From: Betaproteobacteria bacterium
Lineage (GTDB): Bacteria; Pseudomonadota; Gammaproteobacteria; Burkholderiales; Rhodocyclaceae
NCBI GenBank assembly: GCA_016709965.1
Contig: JADJLT010000001.1
Location: 1,819,001-1,883,000, forward strand
Length of the DNA stretch: 64,000 nt
Direction: 5' to 3'
Shown in pieces: positions 26,601 to 34,166 of this stretch. Position 1 is the first letter of the stretch, and each line of letters begins with the position of its first letter. The position numbers and the translations under genes were made by a program. The notes beneath the pieces were generated by a model. It was given only the letters and a program-made list of their open reading frames with translations, made no database searches and was not told the DNA's origin.

Positions 26601-27542
26601 GTTGCCGTCCGGGTCAACCATCTTCCACCAAGCCAGGTTGTCGAGCGCAGTTCCCCACAACACAGCCTTCTTGCCGCCGGCGTTCATGGCGATGTTGCCG
26701 CCAATGCAGGAAGCAGAAGCCGACGTCGGATCAACCGCGAAAACACGGCCAGCCAGCGAGGCAGCTTCAGAAACACGGTCAGTCACCACACCAGCGCCCG
26801 TACGAATAGTGGCGTAGGGCGTTTCATGACCAGCCAGCACCAGCTCTTCAACCGGGCCGATGTCGATCAGTTTTTCGGTGTTGATCACCGCTGCATGGCG
26901 GGTCAGCGGCACGGCGCCGCCGGTGTAACCGGTGCCACCGCCGCGGGCGATGATGGTCAGGCCGGCTTCAATACAACCGCGCACCAGATGACCGATTTCC
27001 TCTTCGGTATCGGGATTGAGGACGACGAAGGGGTATTCGACACGCCAGTCAGTGGCGTCGGTCACATGCGAGACACGGGCCAAGCCATCAAATGCGATGT
27101 TGTCCTTGCGCGTATGCCGGCCAAGAATTTTCAAAACCTTGCGACGCAGGTCATAAGTTTCGGCAAAACGTTCGGCAAAGCGGTGGACTGCATCCCGGGC
27201 CGCATCGACCAGGCGCTTGACCTTGGCGGAGCGTTCCGGATCGTCGTTTTCGGTCGCCATGCGACGCTTTTCCACTTCGGAAAGGCGATGAAGGAGCGCG
27301 TTGACCAGCGCATCGCGACGATCGCGATTGTCGAGCAGGTCATCTTCCAGATACGGATTGCGCTGCACGACCCAGATGTCGCCCAGCACCTCGTAGAGCA
27401 TGCGGGCCGAACGGCCGGTGACGCGCTCGGAACGCAGTTCATCGAGCACGGCCCAGTTGTCGGCGCCGAGCAGGCGGATAACGATCTCACGATCGGAAAA
27501 CGAGGTGTAGTTGTAAGGTATTTCGCGCAGGCGGGCAGTCAT
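23667..27542 (-). CDS. Giant FAD/4Fe-4S oxidoreductase (D-lactate/glycolate dehydrogenase-like)
   Basis: 1291 residues. Order of domains: a helical N-terminus (about 1-150), an FAD-binding PCMH domain (about 160-400; GGGTGYTGGAVPLT and ASCIGGNIAMNAGGKKAV), an FAD-oxidase C-terminal part (about 450-790; HMHAGDGNVHTN and SGEHGIGITK). Then come two 4Fe-4S motifs (CLRCGKCKPVC near 824; CTVCHRCLKPCP near 885) and two CCG domains (CCGYPQ, CCGDAG). It joins in one chain what GlcD, GlcF and LldE do in separate subunits, so it probably oxidises a 2-hydroxy acid and passes electrons to quinone. The exact substrate is unknown. Membrane-associated or cytoplasmic; no signal peptide. Confidence 0.88.
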   Translation of the reverse strand: MTARLREIPYNYTSFSDREIVIRLLGADNWAVLDELRSERVTGRSARMLYEVLGDIWVVQRNPYLEDDLLDNRDRRDALVNALLHRLSEVEKRRMATENDDPERSAKVKRLVDAARDAVHRFAERFAETYDLRRKVLKILGRHTRKDNIAFDGLARVSHVTDATDWRVEYPFVVLNPDTEEEIGHLVRGCIEAGLTIIARGGGTGYTGGAVPLTRHAAVINTEKLIDIGPVEELVLAGHETPYATIRTGAGVVTDRVSEAASLAGRVFAVDPTSASASCIGGNIAMNAGGKKAVLWGTALDNLAWWKMVDPDGNWLEVERVNHNYGKIHEQENVEFRLKRFDSTGKKFLGEEILTMPGAACRKIGLGKDVTDKFLGGIPGVQKEGTDGIIVAARWVLHKMPPVARTVCLEFFGQVREAVPAIVEITDYFKPGGAGHAAGVQLAGLEHLDERYVKAVGYATKAKRHGRPKMVLIGDLVGHDENAVMAAASEVVRMCNLRAAEGFIAVNAETRKKFWLDRSRTAAISRHTNAFKLNEDVVIPLPRMGDYCDGIERINIELSTQNKLALCDALSEFLKGDLPLHRGDTTLDTDVLLGDRRQAALDYVEAVRLRWAWLLENLDLPLAEAESRFASYGVVAGELTNRADNPILFHRLQDYSVRVSWKQELHARLAKIFDGGVYRPIIERIEAIHKEVLRGRVFVALHMHAGDGNVHTNLPVNSDNYEMLQTAYKAVDRIMHIARGLDGVISGEHGIGITKLEYLTEAELGPFRAYKQKVDPEGRFNKGKLMPGGDLGNAYTPSFSLLGTESLIMEQSEIGKISDMVKDCLRCGKCKPVCSTHVPRANLLYSPRNKILATSLLVEAFLYEEQTRRGISLKHFDEFNDVADHCTVCHRCLKPCPVDIDFGDVSVAMRNFLRKQDKKRFSPGTVAAMTYLNLKDPATIKVMRGVMMDFGFKAQRLAHKAAKAVGLIQDSRAHPPATLGAPTVKTQIIHFLNRPMPGNLPKRTSRALLDIEDDKVIPVIRNPRKTTEESDAVFYFPGCGSERLFSQVGLATQAMLYEVGATTVLPPGYLCCGYPQTASGDEDKGQKITTDNRVLFHRVANTLNYLDIKTVIVSCGTCMDQLQKYQFEKIFPGCRLLDIHEYLMEKGVKLEGVEGTRYMYHDPCHTPMKAYAPLAVTKALMGQEVPLTDRCCGDAGSFAYSRPDIATQVKFRKQEEIESGAAKLRADGFKGDVKILTSCPACLQGLSRYDDDAGTKADYIVVEVAKHLLGDNWMADYVGKANTGGIERVLL

Positions 27543-27642
27543 GTGAGCAGCCGGTGGTCCGTCAAAAGGGGGATTTTAGCGTATTGCGGGGCAAGACGCG
27601 GGCACAGGTAGACGCAACACGGCAGTCAAAGGTTCAGCTTCC

Positions 27643-28998
27643 TTAAATGCCGGTGATCTTCAGCAACAATCCGAGCAGCGCACTGGCCGCGATAACGCGC
27701 ATGACGCTCTGCTTGAAACGGAACAGTGCCAGCGCCGCAGCCAGCGCGATACCGGCCGAAACAAAGTCGAATGTGCCGGCAAAACCCTGTGGCCACAGCA
27801 CGTGATAGGCGAAAAACATCGCCAGATTGAGAATCACACCGACCACGGCAGCGGTAATCGCCGTCAAGGGCGCCGTGAATTTGAGCTGGCCGTGTGTCGT
27901 CTCCACCAGCGGCCCGCCAATCAGTATGAAAATGAACGACGGCAGGAAGGTAAACCACGTCACCAGACAAGCCGCCAGCGCTCCTGCGAGAAACAGACCA
28001 TCCGGCCCGAACATCACCTGCATCTGCGCCGTCTGGTAGCCGCCGAGGAAGCCAACGAAGGCGACGACCATGATCAGCGGCCCCGGTGTCGTCTCGCCAA
28101 GAGCCAGGCCGTCGATCATCTGGGTCGGCATCAGCCAGCCGTAATGCACGACGGCACCTTGATAAACGTAGGGCAGCACCGCGTAGGCGCCACCAAAGGT
28201 CAGCAACGCCGCCTTGGTAAAGAACCAGCCCATCTGCGTCAACGTGTGATCCCAACCCAGCGTCGCCGTCAGCAGGCCCATCGGCAGCACCCAGAGCACG
28301 GCACCGCTGGCAGCCACCGTGAGCAGGCGCGGCCATTTGAACCGCGCATGTTCCGGCGTCGGCGTATCGTCGTCGATCAGAGCAGAAATTTTGTTTTTGG
28401 CCGTTTTTTCCGGTTGACCGCGGAAACTGCCAAACCAGCCCGGCCGCAAGCGTCCGCCGAGGTAACCGACTAGTGCGGCCACCGCGACAATGGCCGGGAA
28501 GGGCGTGGCAAAAGCAAAAATGGCGACAAAGGCCGCCACCGCTATCGCCCACAAAAACCTGTTCTTCAGCGCCCGCGAGCCGATGCGCCACGCCGCCTGC
28601 AACACAATGGCCGTCACCGCCGGCTTGATCCCGAAAAACAGGCCGGCGACCAGCGTCGTGTTGCCGTAGGCGATGTAAATCCACGACAGCGCAATCAGGA
28701 TGAACAACGAAGGCAGAACGAACAGCGCACCTGCCACGAGGCCGCCGCGGGTCCGGTGCATCAGCCAGCCGATGTAAGTCGCCAATTGCTGGGCCTCCGG
28801 CCCGGGCAGCACCATGCAGTAATTCAGCGCATGGAGAAATCGCCCTTCCGACAGCCAGCGGCGCTTTTCCACCAGCTCCTGATGCATCACCGAAATTTGC
28901 CCGGCCGGGCCGCCAAAACTGATGAAACCGAGCTTCAGCCAGAAGAAAAAGGCTTCTCGAAAGGAGATCGCGTCGGGCGGGGCAGCATCAGACATCAT
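27643..28998 (-). CDS. chrA: Chromate-type anion transporter ChrA (long, two CHR domains)
   Basis: 451 residues from ATG 28998. Two homologous CHR halves are seen. The first has SFGGPAGQISVMHQELVEKRRW and LPGPEAQQLATYIGW; the second has FGGAYAVLPYVYQ and LGETTPGPLIMVVAFVGFLGGYQ. About ten membrane helices. The family exports chromate (efflux) or related anions. Between the halves (about 190-235) the linker GSFRGQPEKTAKNKISAL is encoded by the dispersed repeat, so the insert sits outside membrane helices. The start overlaps the stop of yqaA (TGATG). The substrate is not certain. Confidence 0.9.
   Translation of the reverse strand: MMSDAAPPDAISFREAFFFWLKLGFISFGGPAGQISVMHQELVEKRRWLSEGRFLHALNYCMVLPGPEAQQLATYIGWLMHRTRGGLVAGALFVLPSLFILIALSWIYIAYGNTTLVAGLFFGIKPAVTAIVLQAAWRIGSRALKNRFLWAIAVAAFVAIFAFATPFPAIVAVAALVGYLGGRLRPGWFGSFRGQPEKTAKNKISALIDDDTPTPEHARFKWPRLLTVAASGAVLWVLPMGLLTATLGWDHTLTQMGWFFTKAALLTFGGAYAVLPYVYQGAVVHYGWLMPTQMIDGLALGETTPGPLIMVVAFVGFLGGYQTAQMQVMFGPDGLFLAGALAACLVTWFTFLPSFIFILIGGPLVETTHGQLKFTAPLTAITAAVVGVILNLAMFFAYHVLWPQGFAGTFDFVSAGIALAAALALFRFKQSVMRVIAASALLGLLLKITGI
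28394..28420 (+). repeat. Dispersed repeat, copy 5 (inside chrA, antisense)
   Basis: Plus strand: TTTTTGGCCG, then TTTTTTCCGGTTGACCG. This is the most complete copy, with both T tracts and an exact core. It is read from the other strand as RGQPEKTAKN in the linker of ChrA. Confidence 0.93.
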
Positions 28999-29420
28999 CA
29001 ACTCACGGCAGTTTGGGCGACCAGCCAGTAGCGCGCAAACTTGCCGATGGCCATGAACAGACAGCAGGGCAACCAGTGTAGCCGCAGCCAGCCGGCGGCG
29101 ACGCACAGGGCATCGCCGATGATCGGCGCCCACGCGAGCAGCAGCGCGGGGCTACCCCAACGCTCCAGCTTATCTTTGTGCGGCAAGTTTTCCAGCCGTT
29201 GCCAGCGCGGCAGATAGCGGCCGCACCACCATGAAGTCATGCCGCCGGCCGTATTGCCGAGCGTGGCGAGCGCCAGTGCCGGGCCGTATTCAGCCGGATG
29301 CAGGTGCAAAAAGCCCCACAACAGCGCCTCCGAGCCGCCGGGCAGCACTGTTGCCGAGAGAAAACTGGCCGCCAGCAAGCCCCAAAGCCCGCTTTCCGCC
29401 GTGACGTTTAGCCACTCCAC
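28998..29420 (-). CDS. yqaA: YqaA-type small membrane protein (DedA/SNARE-associated family)
   Basis: 140 residues with the SNARE-associated (VTT) pattern: FLSATVLPGGSEALLWGFL near the N-terminus, then LATLGNTAGGMTSWWCGRYLP, and a C-terminal AGWLRLHWLPCCLFMAIGKFARYWLV. The conserved G-x-x-x-G and arginine (GKFARY) are present. The family is linked to membrane phospholipid flipping and integrity. Co-transcribed with chrA. Divergent from ilvA across about 38 bases. Confidence 0.85.
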   Translation of the reverse strand: MEWLNVTAESGLWGLLAASFLSATVLPGGSEALLWGFLHLHPAEYGPALALATLGNTAGGMTSWWCGRYLPRWQRLENLPHKDKLERWGSPALLLAWAPIIGDALCVAAGWLRLHWLPCCLFMAIGKFARYWLVAQTAVS

Positions 29421-29458
29421 CCGTAGAATCTCCCTTTTGCCTTAATGAGTTGCGCCAA

Positions 29459-30991
29459 ATGCACCCGGATTATCTCGAAAAAGTTCTCAACGCTCAGGTT
29501 TACGATGTGGCGATTGAAACGCCGCTCGACCTGGCCAGCAACCTTTCCGCCCGGGTCGGCAACAAGATTATTCTCAAGCGCGAAGACATGCAGCCAGTGT
29601 TTTCCTTCAAGCTGCGCGGCGCCTACAACAAGATCGCCAGCCTCTCGCCGGAAAAACTGAAGCGCGGCGTCATCTGCGCCTCGGCCGGCAATCACGCCCA
29701 GGGCGTCGCGCTGTCGGCCAAAAAGCTGGGCTGCCGGGCGGTCATCGTCATGCCGACCTCGACGCCGGGCATCAAGATCGACGCCGTCAGGTCGCGCGGT
29801 GGCGAAGTTGTGCTGCATGGCGACTCCTTCGACGAAGCCTACGCCCACGCAGTCGAACTGGAAAAAGCCGAAAAGCTGACTTTCGTCCATCCCTTCGACG
29901 ATCCCGAAGTGATCGCCGGGCAAGGCACGGTCGCCATGGAAATCCTGCGCCAGCACTCGCGCCACAACGGGCCGATCACCGCCGTGTTCTGCGCCATCGG
30001 CGGTGGCGGGCTGGCCGCTGGTGTCGCCGCCTACATCAAGCGCCTGCGTCCGGATATCAAGGTCATCGGCGTCGAAACCTTTGATGCCGATGCGATGAAG
30101 CAATCGCTGGCTGCCGGCAAGCGCGTTCGGCTTGAGCAGGTCGGCCTGTTTTCCGACGGCACCGCCGTCAAGCTGGTCGGCGAAGAAACCTTCCGTCTGT
30201 GCAAGGAATACCTCGACGAAGTCATCCTCGTCGACACCGACGCCATCTGCGCCGCCATCAAGGATGTATTCGAGGACACCCGCTCGATTCTCGAACCGGC
30301 TGGTGCGCTGGCCGTGGCCGGCGCCAAGGAATACGCTCGCCAGCACAAGCTGAAGGACAAGAACCTGATCGCCGTCACCTCCGGCGCCAACATGAACTTC
30401 GACCGCCTGCGCTTCGTCGCCGAGCGCGCCGAATTCGGCGAGCAGCGCGAAGCCGTCTTTGCCGTCACCCTCCCCGAAAAGCCCGGTGCCTACAAAAAAT
30501 TCCTGTCGCTGATCGGCAAGCACAACGTTACCGAATTCAACTACCGCTACCACACAGCCAACGAAGCCCACGTCTTCGTCGGCGTCCAGGTCGGCGACCG
30601 CAAGGAATCGCTGAAGCTGGTCGACAGCCTGCAAAAACACGGCTACCCGACGCTCGACCTGACCGATGACGAAATGGCCAAGAACCACATTCGTTACATG
30701 GTCGGCGGCCACGCCCCGGCAGTCTGCGAAAAGGGCATGCGCGAACTGCTCTACCGCTTCGAATTCCCCGAAAAGCCGGGCGCACTGATGAATTTCCTGG
30801 CCCAGATGAGCGCCGGCTGGAACATCAGCCTCTTCCACTACCGCAACCACGGCGCCGATTACGGCCGTGTACTGGTCGGCATGCAAGTGCCGCCGGGCGA
30901 CATGGGCAAATTCGAGGACTTCCTGACCAAGCTCGGCTACGCCCACTGGGACGAAAGCCAGAATCCGGCTTACAAGCTGTTTTTGGGCTAG
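29459..30991 (+). CDS. ilvA: Threonine ammonia-lyase, biosynthetic
   Basis: 510 residues from ATG 29459 (MHPDYLEKVL); a TTG at 29450 is possible. PLP-lysine lies in SFKLRGAYNKI (about residue 53), with phosphate loop GGGGLAAG and ASAGNHAQGVA. Two C-terminal ACT-like domains (about 330-400 and 425-505; FEFPEKPGALMNFLAQM) are those that bind isoleucine and valine in the biosynthetic enzyme. It converts threonine to 2-oxobutyrate, the first step to isoleucine. Cytoplasmic tetramer by family. Confidence 0.96.
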   Translation: MHPDYLEKVLNAQVYDVAIETPLDLASNLSARVGNKIILKREDMQPVFSFKLRGAYNKIASLSPEKLKRGVICASAGNHAQGVALSAKKLGCRAVIVMPTSTPGIKIDAVRSRGGEVVLHGDSFDEAYAHAVELEKAEKLTFVHPFDDPEVIAGQGTVAMEILRQHSRHNGPITAVFCAIGGGGLAAGVAAYIKRLRPDIKVIGVETFDADAMKQSLAAGKRVRLEQVGLFSDGTAVKLVGEETFRLCKEYLDEVILVDTDAICAAIKDVFEDTRSILEPAGALAVAGAKEYARQHKLKDKNLIAVTSGANMNFDRLRFVAERAEFGEQREAVFAVTLPEKPGAYKKFLSLIGKHNVTEFNYRYHTANEAHVFVGVQVGDRKESLKLVDSLQKHGYPTLDLTDDEMAKNHIRYMVGGHAPAVCEKGMRELLYRFEFPEKPGALMNFLAQMSAGWNISLFHYRNHGADYGRVLVGMQVPPGDMGKFEDFLTKLGYAHWDESQNPAYKLFLG

Positions 30992-31001
30992 ATGACAAAC
31001 A

Positions 31002-31040
31002 ATTTTTACCCAACAAAGGGTAAATTTATTGGGTAAAAAT
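31002..31040 (+). promoter_or_regulatory. Perfect inverted repeat upstream of the nucleotidyltransferase-fold gene (outer)
   Basis: Arms ATTTTTACCCAA (31002-31013) and TTGGGTAAAAAT (31029-31040) are exact complements with a 15-base loop that itself holds another GGGTAA. Together with the next hairpin, five TTACCC/GGGTAA units lie in 90 bases. It could be an operator or a terminator-like stem for ilvA (T tract lacking on the plus side). Confidence 0.75.
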
Positions 31041-31056
31041 TTGGCTTGCGTCCAAA

Positions 31057-31089
31057 CTTACCCCATAAACACAAATTTTATGGGGTAAG
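31057..31089 (+). promoter_or_regulatory. Perfect inverted repeat covering the ribosome-binding site
   Basis: Arms CTTACCCCATAAA (31057-31069) and TTTATGGGGTAAG (31077-31089) are 13-base exact complements with a 7-base loop. The second arm contains GGGGTAAG, the best ribosome-binding site for the ATG at 31093. In RNA the hairpin would hide that site; in DNA it would make a good operator. Confidence 0.8.
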
Positions 31090-31092
31090 TCC

Positions 31093-32130
31093 ATGCCAGC
31101 ACCGGCCCTTTTTCGCGACCATGAATTGGCTTTTCGCACCCAGTACGCCGAACTGAAGGAGCGTACGCTGGGCGCCGGCCCCTTGCTCCCCGGCACCCCT
31201 GGCACACTGCATGTGCGCAAAGGCAGCGGCTATGCCTACTGCTATCGGGTCTATTACCCCGCCCCCGGCAAACAAGCCGAAACGCTGGTCGGACGCGAGG
31301 ACGACATCGCCGCCCGCGAGACCATGCAAACGCAGATGGACTTTGCCGAATGGAGCGCCACGCAGGTCGTCGCCCTGCGCAAACTCGGCTTTCAGGTCGC
31401 TGACAAACAGACCGCCCGCGTCCTCGTCGAGCTGCATAACCTGGGCGCCTTTGATCCCGGGCTGGTGCTGGTCGGCACCCTCGGTTACATGGCCTGGCTC
31501 AACGAACTCGGCGCCATCGCCGTCACCGCCCGCCCCCAGGACATCGACCTGGCCCGGCGCCAATGCCTCAAGCTGGCTGCCCCGATCTCCTTCCTCGGCA
31601 CCCTCAAAGCCACCGGCCTGCCTTTCGCAGCAATTCCCGGCCTGCCGTCGAGCAAGCCGTCGACCTCCGTCAGGCTCCCCGGTGTCCAAGCCCTGCGCGT
31701 CGACGTACTGGCGCCCGGCGAACCCGTTGGCACCATCATTCAAATTCCCGAACTGGAATGGGCGGCGCAAGGCGTTCCCCATTACGACTACCTGCTGGAA
31801 GCCCCCGAACCTGCCGCCCTGCTCGCCGGAGGGCACTGCATCCCCGTCCGCCTGCCGCAAGCCGGGCGCTTCGTGTGGCACAAGCTCTACGCCAGCACCC
31901 AGCGCAGCGGCTTTCCGGAAAAAACAGCCAAGGATCGCCAGCAAGCGCTGACGCTGGCCGCCACCCTCAGCGAACACGACCCAGCCGCCCTGCGTACCGC
32001 GTGGGACGCAGCGCCAAAGGCAATGACCAACACAATCCGCCCGCTGCGCGAAATTCTCCGGCAAGGCCTGGCCGCCTATCCGATGACGCAGGAAATAGTG
32101 GCCGACGCGCTCGATAGCCAGCCCATCTAG
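31093..32130 (+). CDS. Nucleotidyltransferase-fold protein (GSU2403-like)
   Basis: 345 residues. The N-terminus FRTQYAELKERTLG and HVRKGSGYAYCYRVYYPAPGKQAETLVGRED, then ARVLVELHNLGAFDPGLVLVGTLGYMAWLNELG, follow the plan of the GSU2403 family, which has a nucleotidyltransferase fold. The GS/D-x-D residues of active enzymes are not clearly seen (VLVGTLGYMAW in place of a GGxAL start; DIDLAR could carry the acids). Related AbiEii toxins modify tRNA, but toxin activity here is not shown. About residues 275-280 (FPEKTAK) match a decayed copy of the dispersed repeat. It is behind two hairpins and next to restriction and Fic genes, which suggests a defence or conflict role. Confidence 0.6.
   Translation: MPAPALFRDHELAFRTQYAELKERTLGAGPLLPGTPGTLHVRKGSGYAYCYRVYYPAPGKQAETLVGREDDIAARETMQTQMDFAEWSATQVVALRKLGFQVADKQTARVLVELHNLGAFDPGLVLVGTLGYMAWLNELGAIAVTARPQDIDLARRQCLKLAAPISFLGTLKATGLPFAAIPGLPSSKPSTSVRLPGVQALRVDVLAPGEPVGTIIQIPELEWAAQGVPHYDYLLEAPEPAALLAGGHCIPVRLPQAGRFVWHKLYASTQRSGFPEKTAKDRQQALTLAATLSEHDPAALRTAWDAAPKAMTNTIRPLREILRQGLAAYPMTQEIVADALDSQPI
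31915..31931 (-). repeat. Dispersed repeat, copy 6 (partial, inside nucleotidyltransferase-fold gene)
   Basis: CCGGAAAAAACAGCCAA matches the AT-tract half of the repeat exactly as in copy 4, but the GGTCAA half is changed (GGCTTT). Translated FPEKTAK. The family normally has a K-x-x-K-D here, so chance is possible. Confidence 0.45.
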
Positions 32131-32182
32131 ACAGCAGAAACACCTCGAAAGCTCGCCCCAAAACCTTTCAATTTCTGCCAAA

Positions 32183-32197
32183 TTTTCCGGTTGACCG
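32183..32197 (+). repeat. Dispersed repeat, copy 7 (intergenic)
   Basis: TTTTCCGGTTGACCG with GCCAAA upstream and CAGCAATCG downstream. Exact core. It lies 53 bases after the stop of the preceding plus-strand gene, in the same orientation. Confidence 0.87.
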
Positions 32198-33680
32198 CAG
32201 CAATCGTTTCCCAATCCCGTTGGCATCGCTACACTGCGCCTTTCGCCCATCCAACCGCCCGCCATGACCCCCGAAGCCTTCATCGCCTACTGGAAAAACA
32301 ACACCACCACCGAACGGGCCGGGGCGCAGCAGCATTTCAGTGATTTATGCGACCTGCTCGGCGTCGACAAACCGCGTGACCCCGACCACTACTGCTTCGA
32401 ACGCGGCGCCGGCAAATCCAGCGGCGGCAACGGCTGGGCCGACGTCTGGAAGCGCGGCCACTTCGGCTGGGAAAACAAGAAACCCGGCCGCGACCTGGGC
32501 GCCGCCCTCAAGCAGCTCACCGACTACGCGCTGCAACTTGAAAACCCGCCGCTGCTCGTCGTCTGCGACCGCGAACACATCATCATCCACACCGCCTTCA
32601 CCGGCTATCCGGACGAACCGCGCACCATCCGCATCGAACAACTGATCGAGCCCGAAGCCCGCCAGCTCCTCAAATGGGTGTTCACCGACCCCAAAAAGCT
32701 GCGGCCAGAAAAATCCACCGCCGCCATCACCGCCCACGCCGCCGGCCAGTTCGCCCAACTCGCCGCCGCCATGCGGACACGTGGTGAAGAAGGGCAGAAA
32801 GTCGCCCACTTCCTCGTCCAGTGCCTGTTCTGCATGTTCGCCGAAGACGAAACCCTGCTCCCCCTCGGCATCTTCACCGACCTCCTCAAGCACGCCGGCA
32901 GCGACGCCGACAAAGCCGCCCGCCGCATCGAAAAACTCTTCATCGCCATGCAGAAAAAAGGCGGCGACTACGGCGACCACGACATCGCCTGGTTCAACGG
33001 CGGCCTCTTCAAAGCCATCGACGTCCCGCCCCTCACCGCCGCCGACCTCGCCGCCCTGCACCGCGCCGCCGCCGACATGGACTGGCGCGCCATCGACCCC
33101 ACCATCTTCGGCACCCTCTTCGAACGCGGCCTCGACCCCGCCGCCCGCGCCCCGCTCGGTGCCCACTACACCGACACCGGCACCATCGCCAAACTGATCG
33201 ACCCGCTGGTCCGCGAACCGCTGGCCGCCGAATGGCAAGCCACCCGCGCCAGATCGCCGAACTCGCCCCCAAGTTCGGCATGGTCAAGGGCCGCAAGAAG
33301 AACGAATACCGCCCCAACGACGCCCTGCAAAACGGCAACGCCCTGCTCCAGGGCTTCTTCAACCGCCTCAACGCCTTCCGCGTTCTCGACCCCGCCTGCG
33401 GCTCGGGCAACTTCTTGTACCTCGCCCTCAAAGCCCTGCGCGACATCGAAAAGCGCGCCCACGTCGACGCCCAGGAACTCGGCCTGCAGCCCGAACTCGC
33501 CATGCACACCGGCCCGCACAACATCCTCGGCCTCGAAATCAACGAATTCGCCGCCGAACTCGCCCGCGTCACCGTCTGGATCGGCGACATCCAGTGGTGC
33601 CGGCGCAACGGCTACCCGCACGCCATCAACCCGATTTTGAAGCCGCTCGACGGCATCGAACACCGCGACGCCCTCCTGAC

Positions 33681-33791
33681 TTTCCCAAACCCCCCTCAAT
33701 CCCCCCTTGACAGGGGGGAAGCAGAAGCCTCAAGCCCCGGGGCGCCGTGCTCCTCCCCTGAAAAGGGGAGGCCGGGAGGGGTTGAGGTTTC
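33681..33791. repeat. About 110-bp palindrome-rich element inserted in the methyltransferase gene
   Basis: The segment contains CCCCCC-TTGACA-GGGGGG (33701-33718) and CCTCCCC-TGAAAA-GGGGAGG (33752-33771), and its ends share CCTCAA-type inverted sequence. It is in frame and adds about 35 Pro/Ser/Gly-rich residues between HRDALLTF and the conserved WPTADVIVGNPPF. Base composition (long C and G runs) differs from the flanks. It looks like a small non-autonomous repeat of the kind scattered in betaproteobacterial genomes. Confidence 0.8.
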
Positions 33792-34150
33792 CGAAGCCAT
33801 CTGGCCCACCGCCGACGTCATCGTCGGCAACCCGCCCTTCCTCGGCGGCTCGGTCATGCGCGGCGAACTCGGCGACGACTACGTCGAAACCCTGCGCAAA
33901 ACCTACGACGGCCGCGTCCCCGGCGGCGCCGACCTCGTCACCTACTGGTTCGAGAAAGCCCGCGCCCAGATCGCAGCGGGAAAACTGCAAGCCGCCGGCC
34001 TCGTCTCCACCAACTCCATCCGCGGCGGCGCCAACCGCAAGGTACTCGAACGCATCGTCGACACCACGCGCATTTTTGAAGCCTGGAGCGACGAAGCATG
34101 GATCAACGACGGCGCCGCCGTGCGCGTTTCGCTTTTGGGATTTGGGCCGA

Positions 34151-34166
34151 TTTTTCCGGTTGACCG
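34151..34166 (+). repeat. Dispersed repeat, copy 8 (inside the restriction-methyltransferase gene, sense)
   Basis: TTTTTCCGGTTGACCG then TAGCAATCG: exact core, with GGGCCGA upstream. Translated in frame as FPVDRSNR between LGFGPI and LDGAEVAAIHADL, where relatives have a short turn. Confidence 0.9.

Noticed and set aside
24048..27611. Long plus-strand frames (632 and 501 codons) opposite the FAD oxidoreductase
   Set aside because: They are GC-rich antisense shadows of a gene with clear FAD and iron-sulfur motifs; their translations show no domain.
29408..30946. 512-codon minus-strand frame opposite ilvA
   Set aside because: Antisense shadow of ilvA; low-complexity Val/Asp/Gly translation.
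32345..33238. 297-codon minus-strand frame opposite the restriction gene
   Set aside because: Glycine/valine-rich shadow of the coding strand, no family features.
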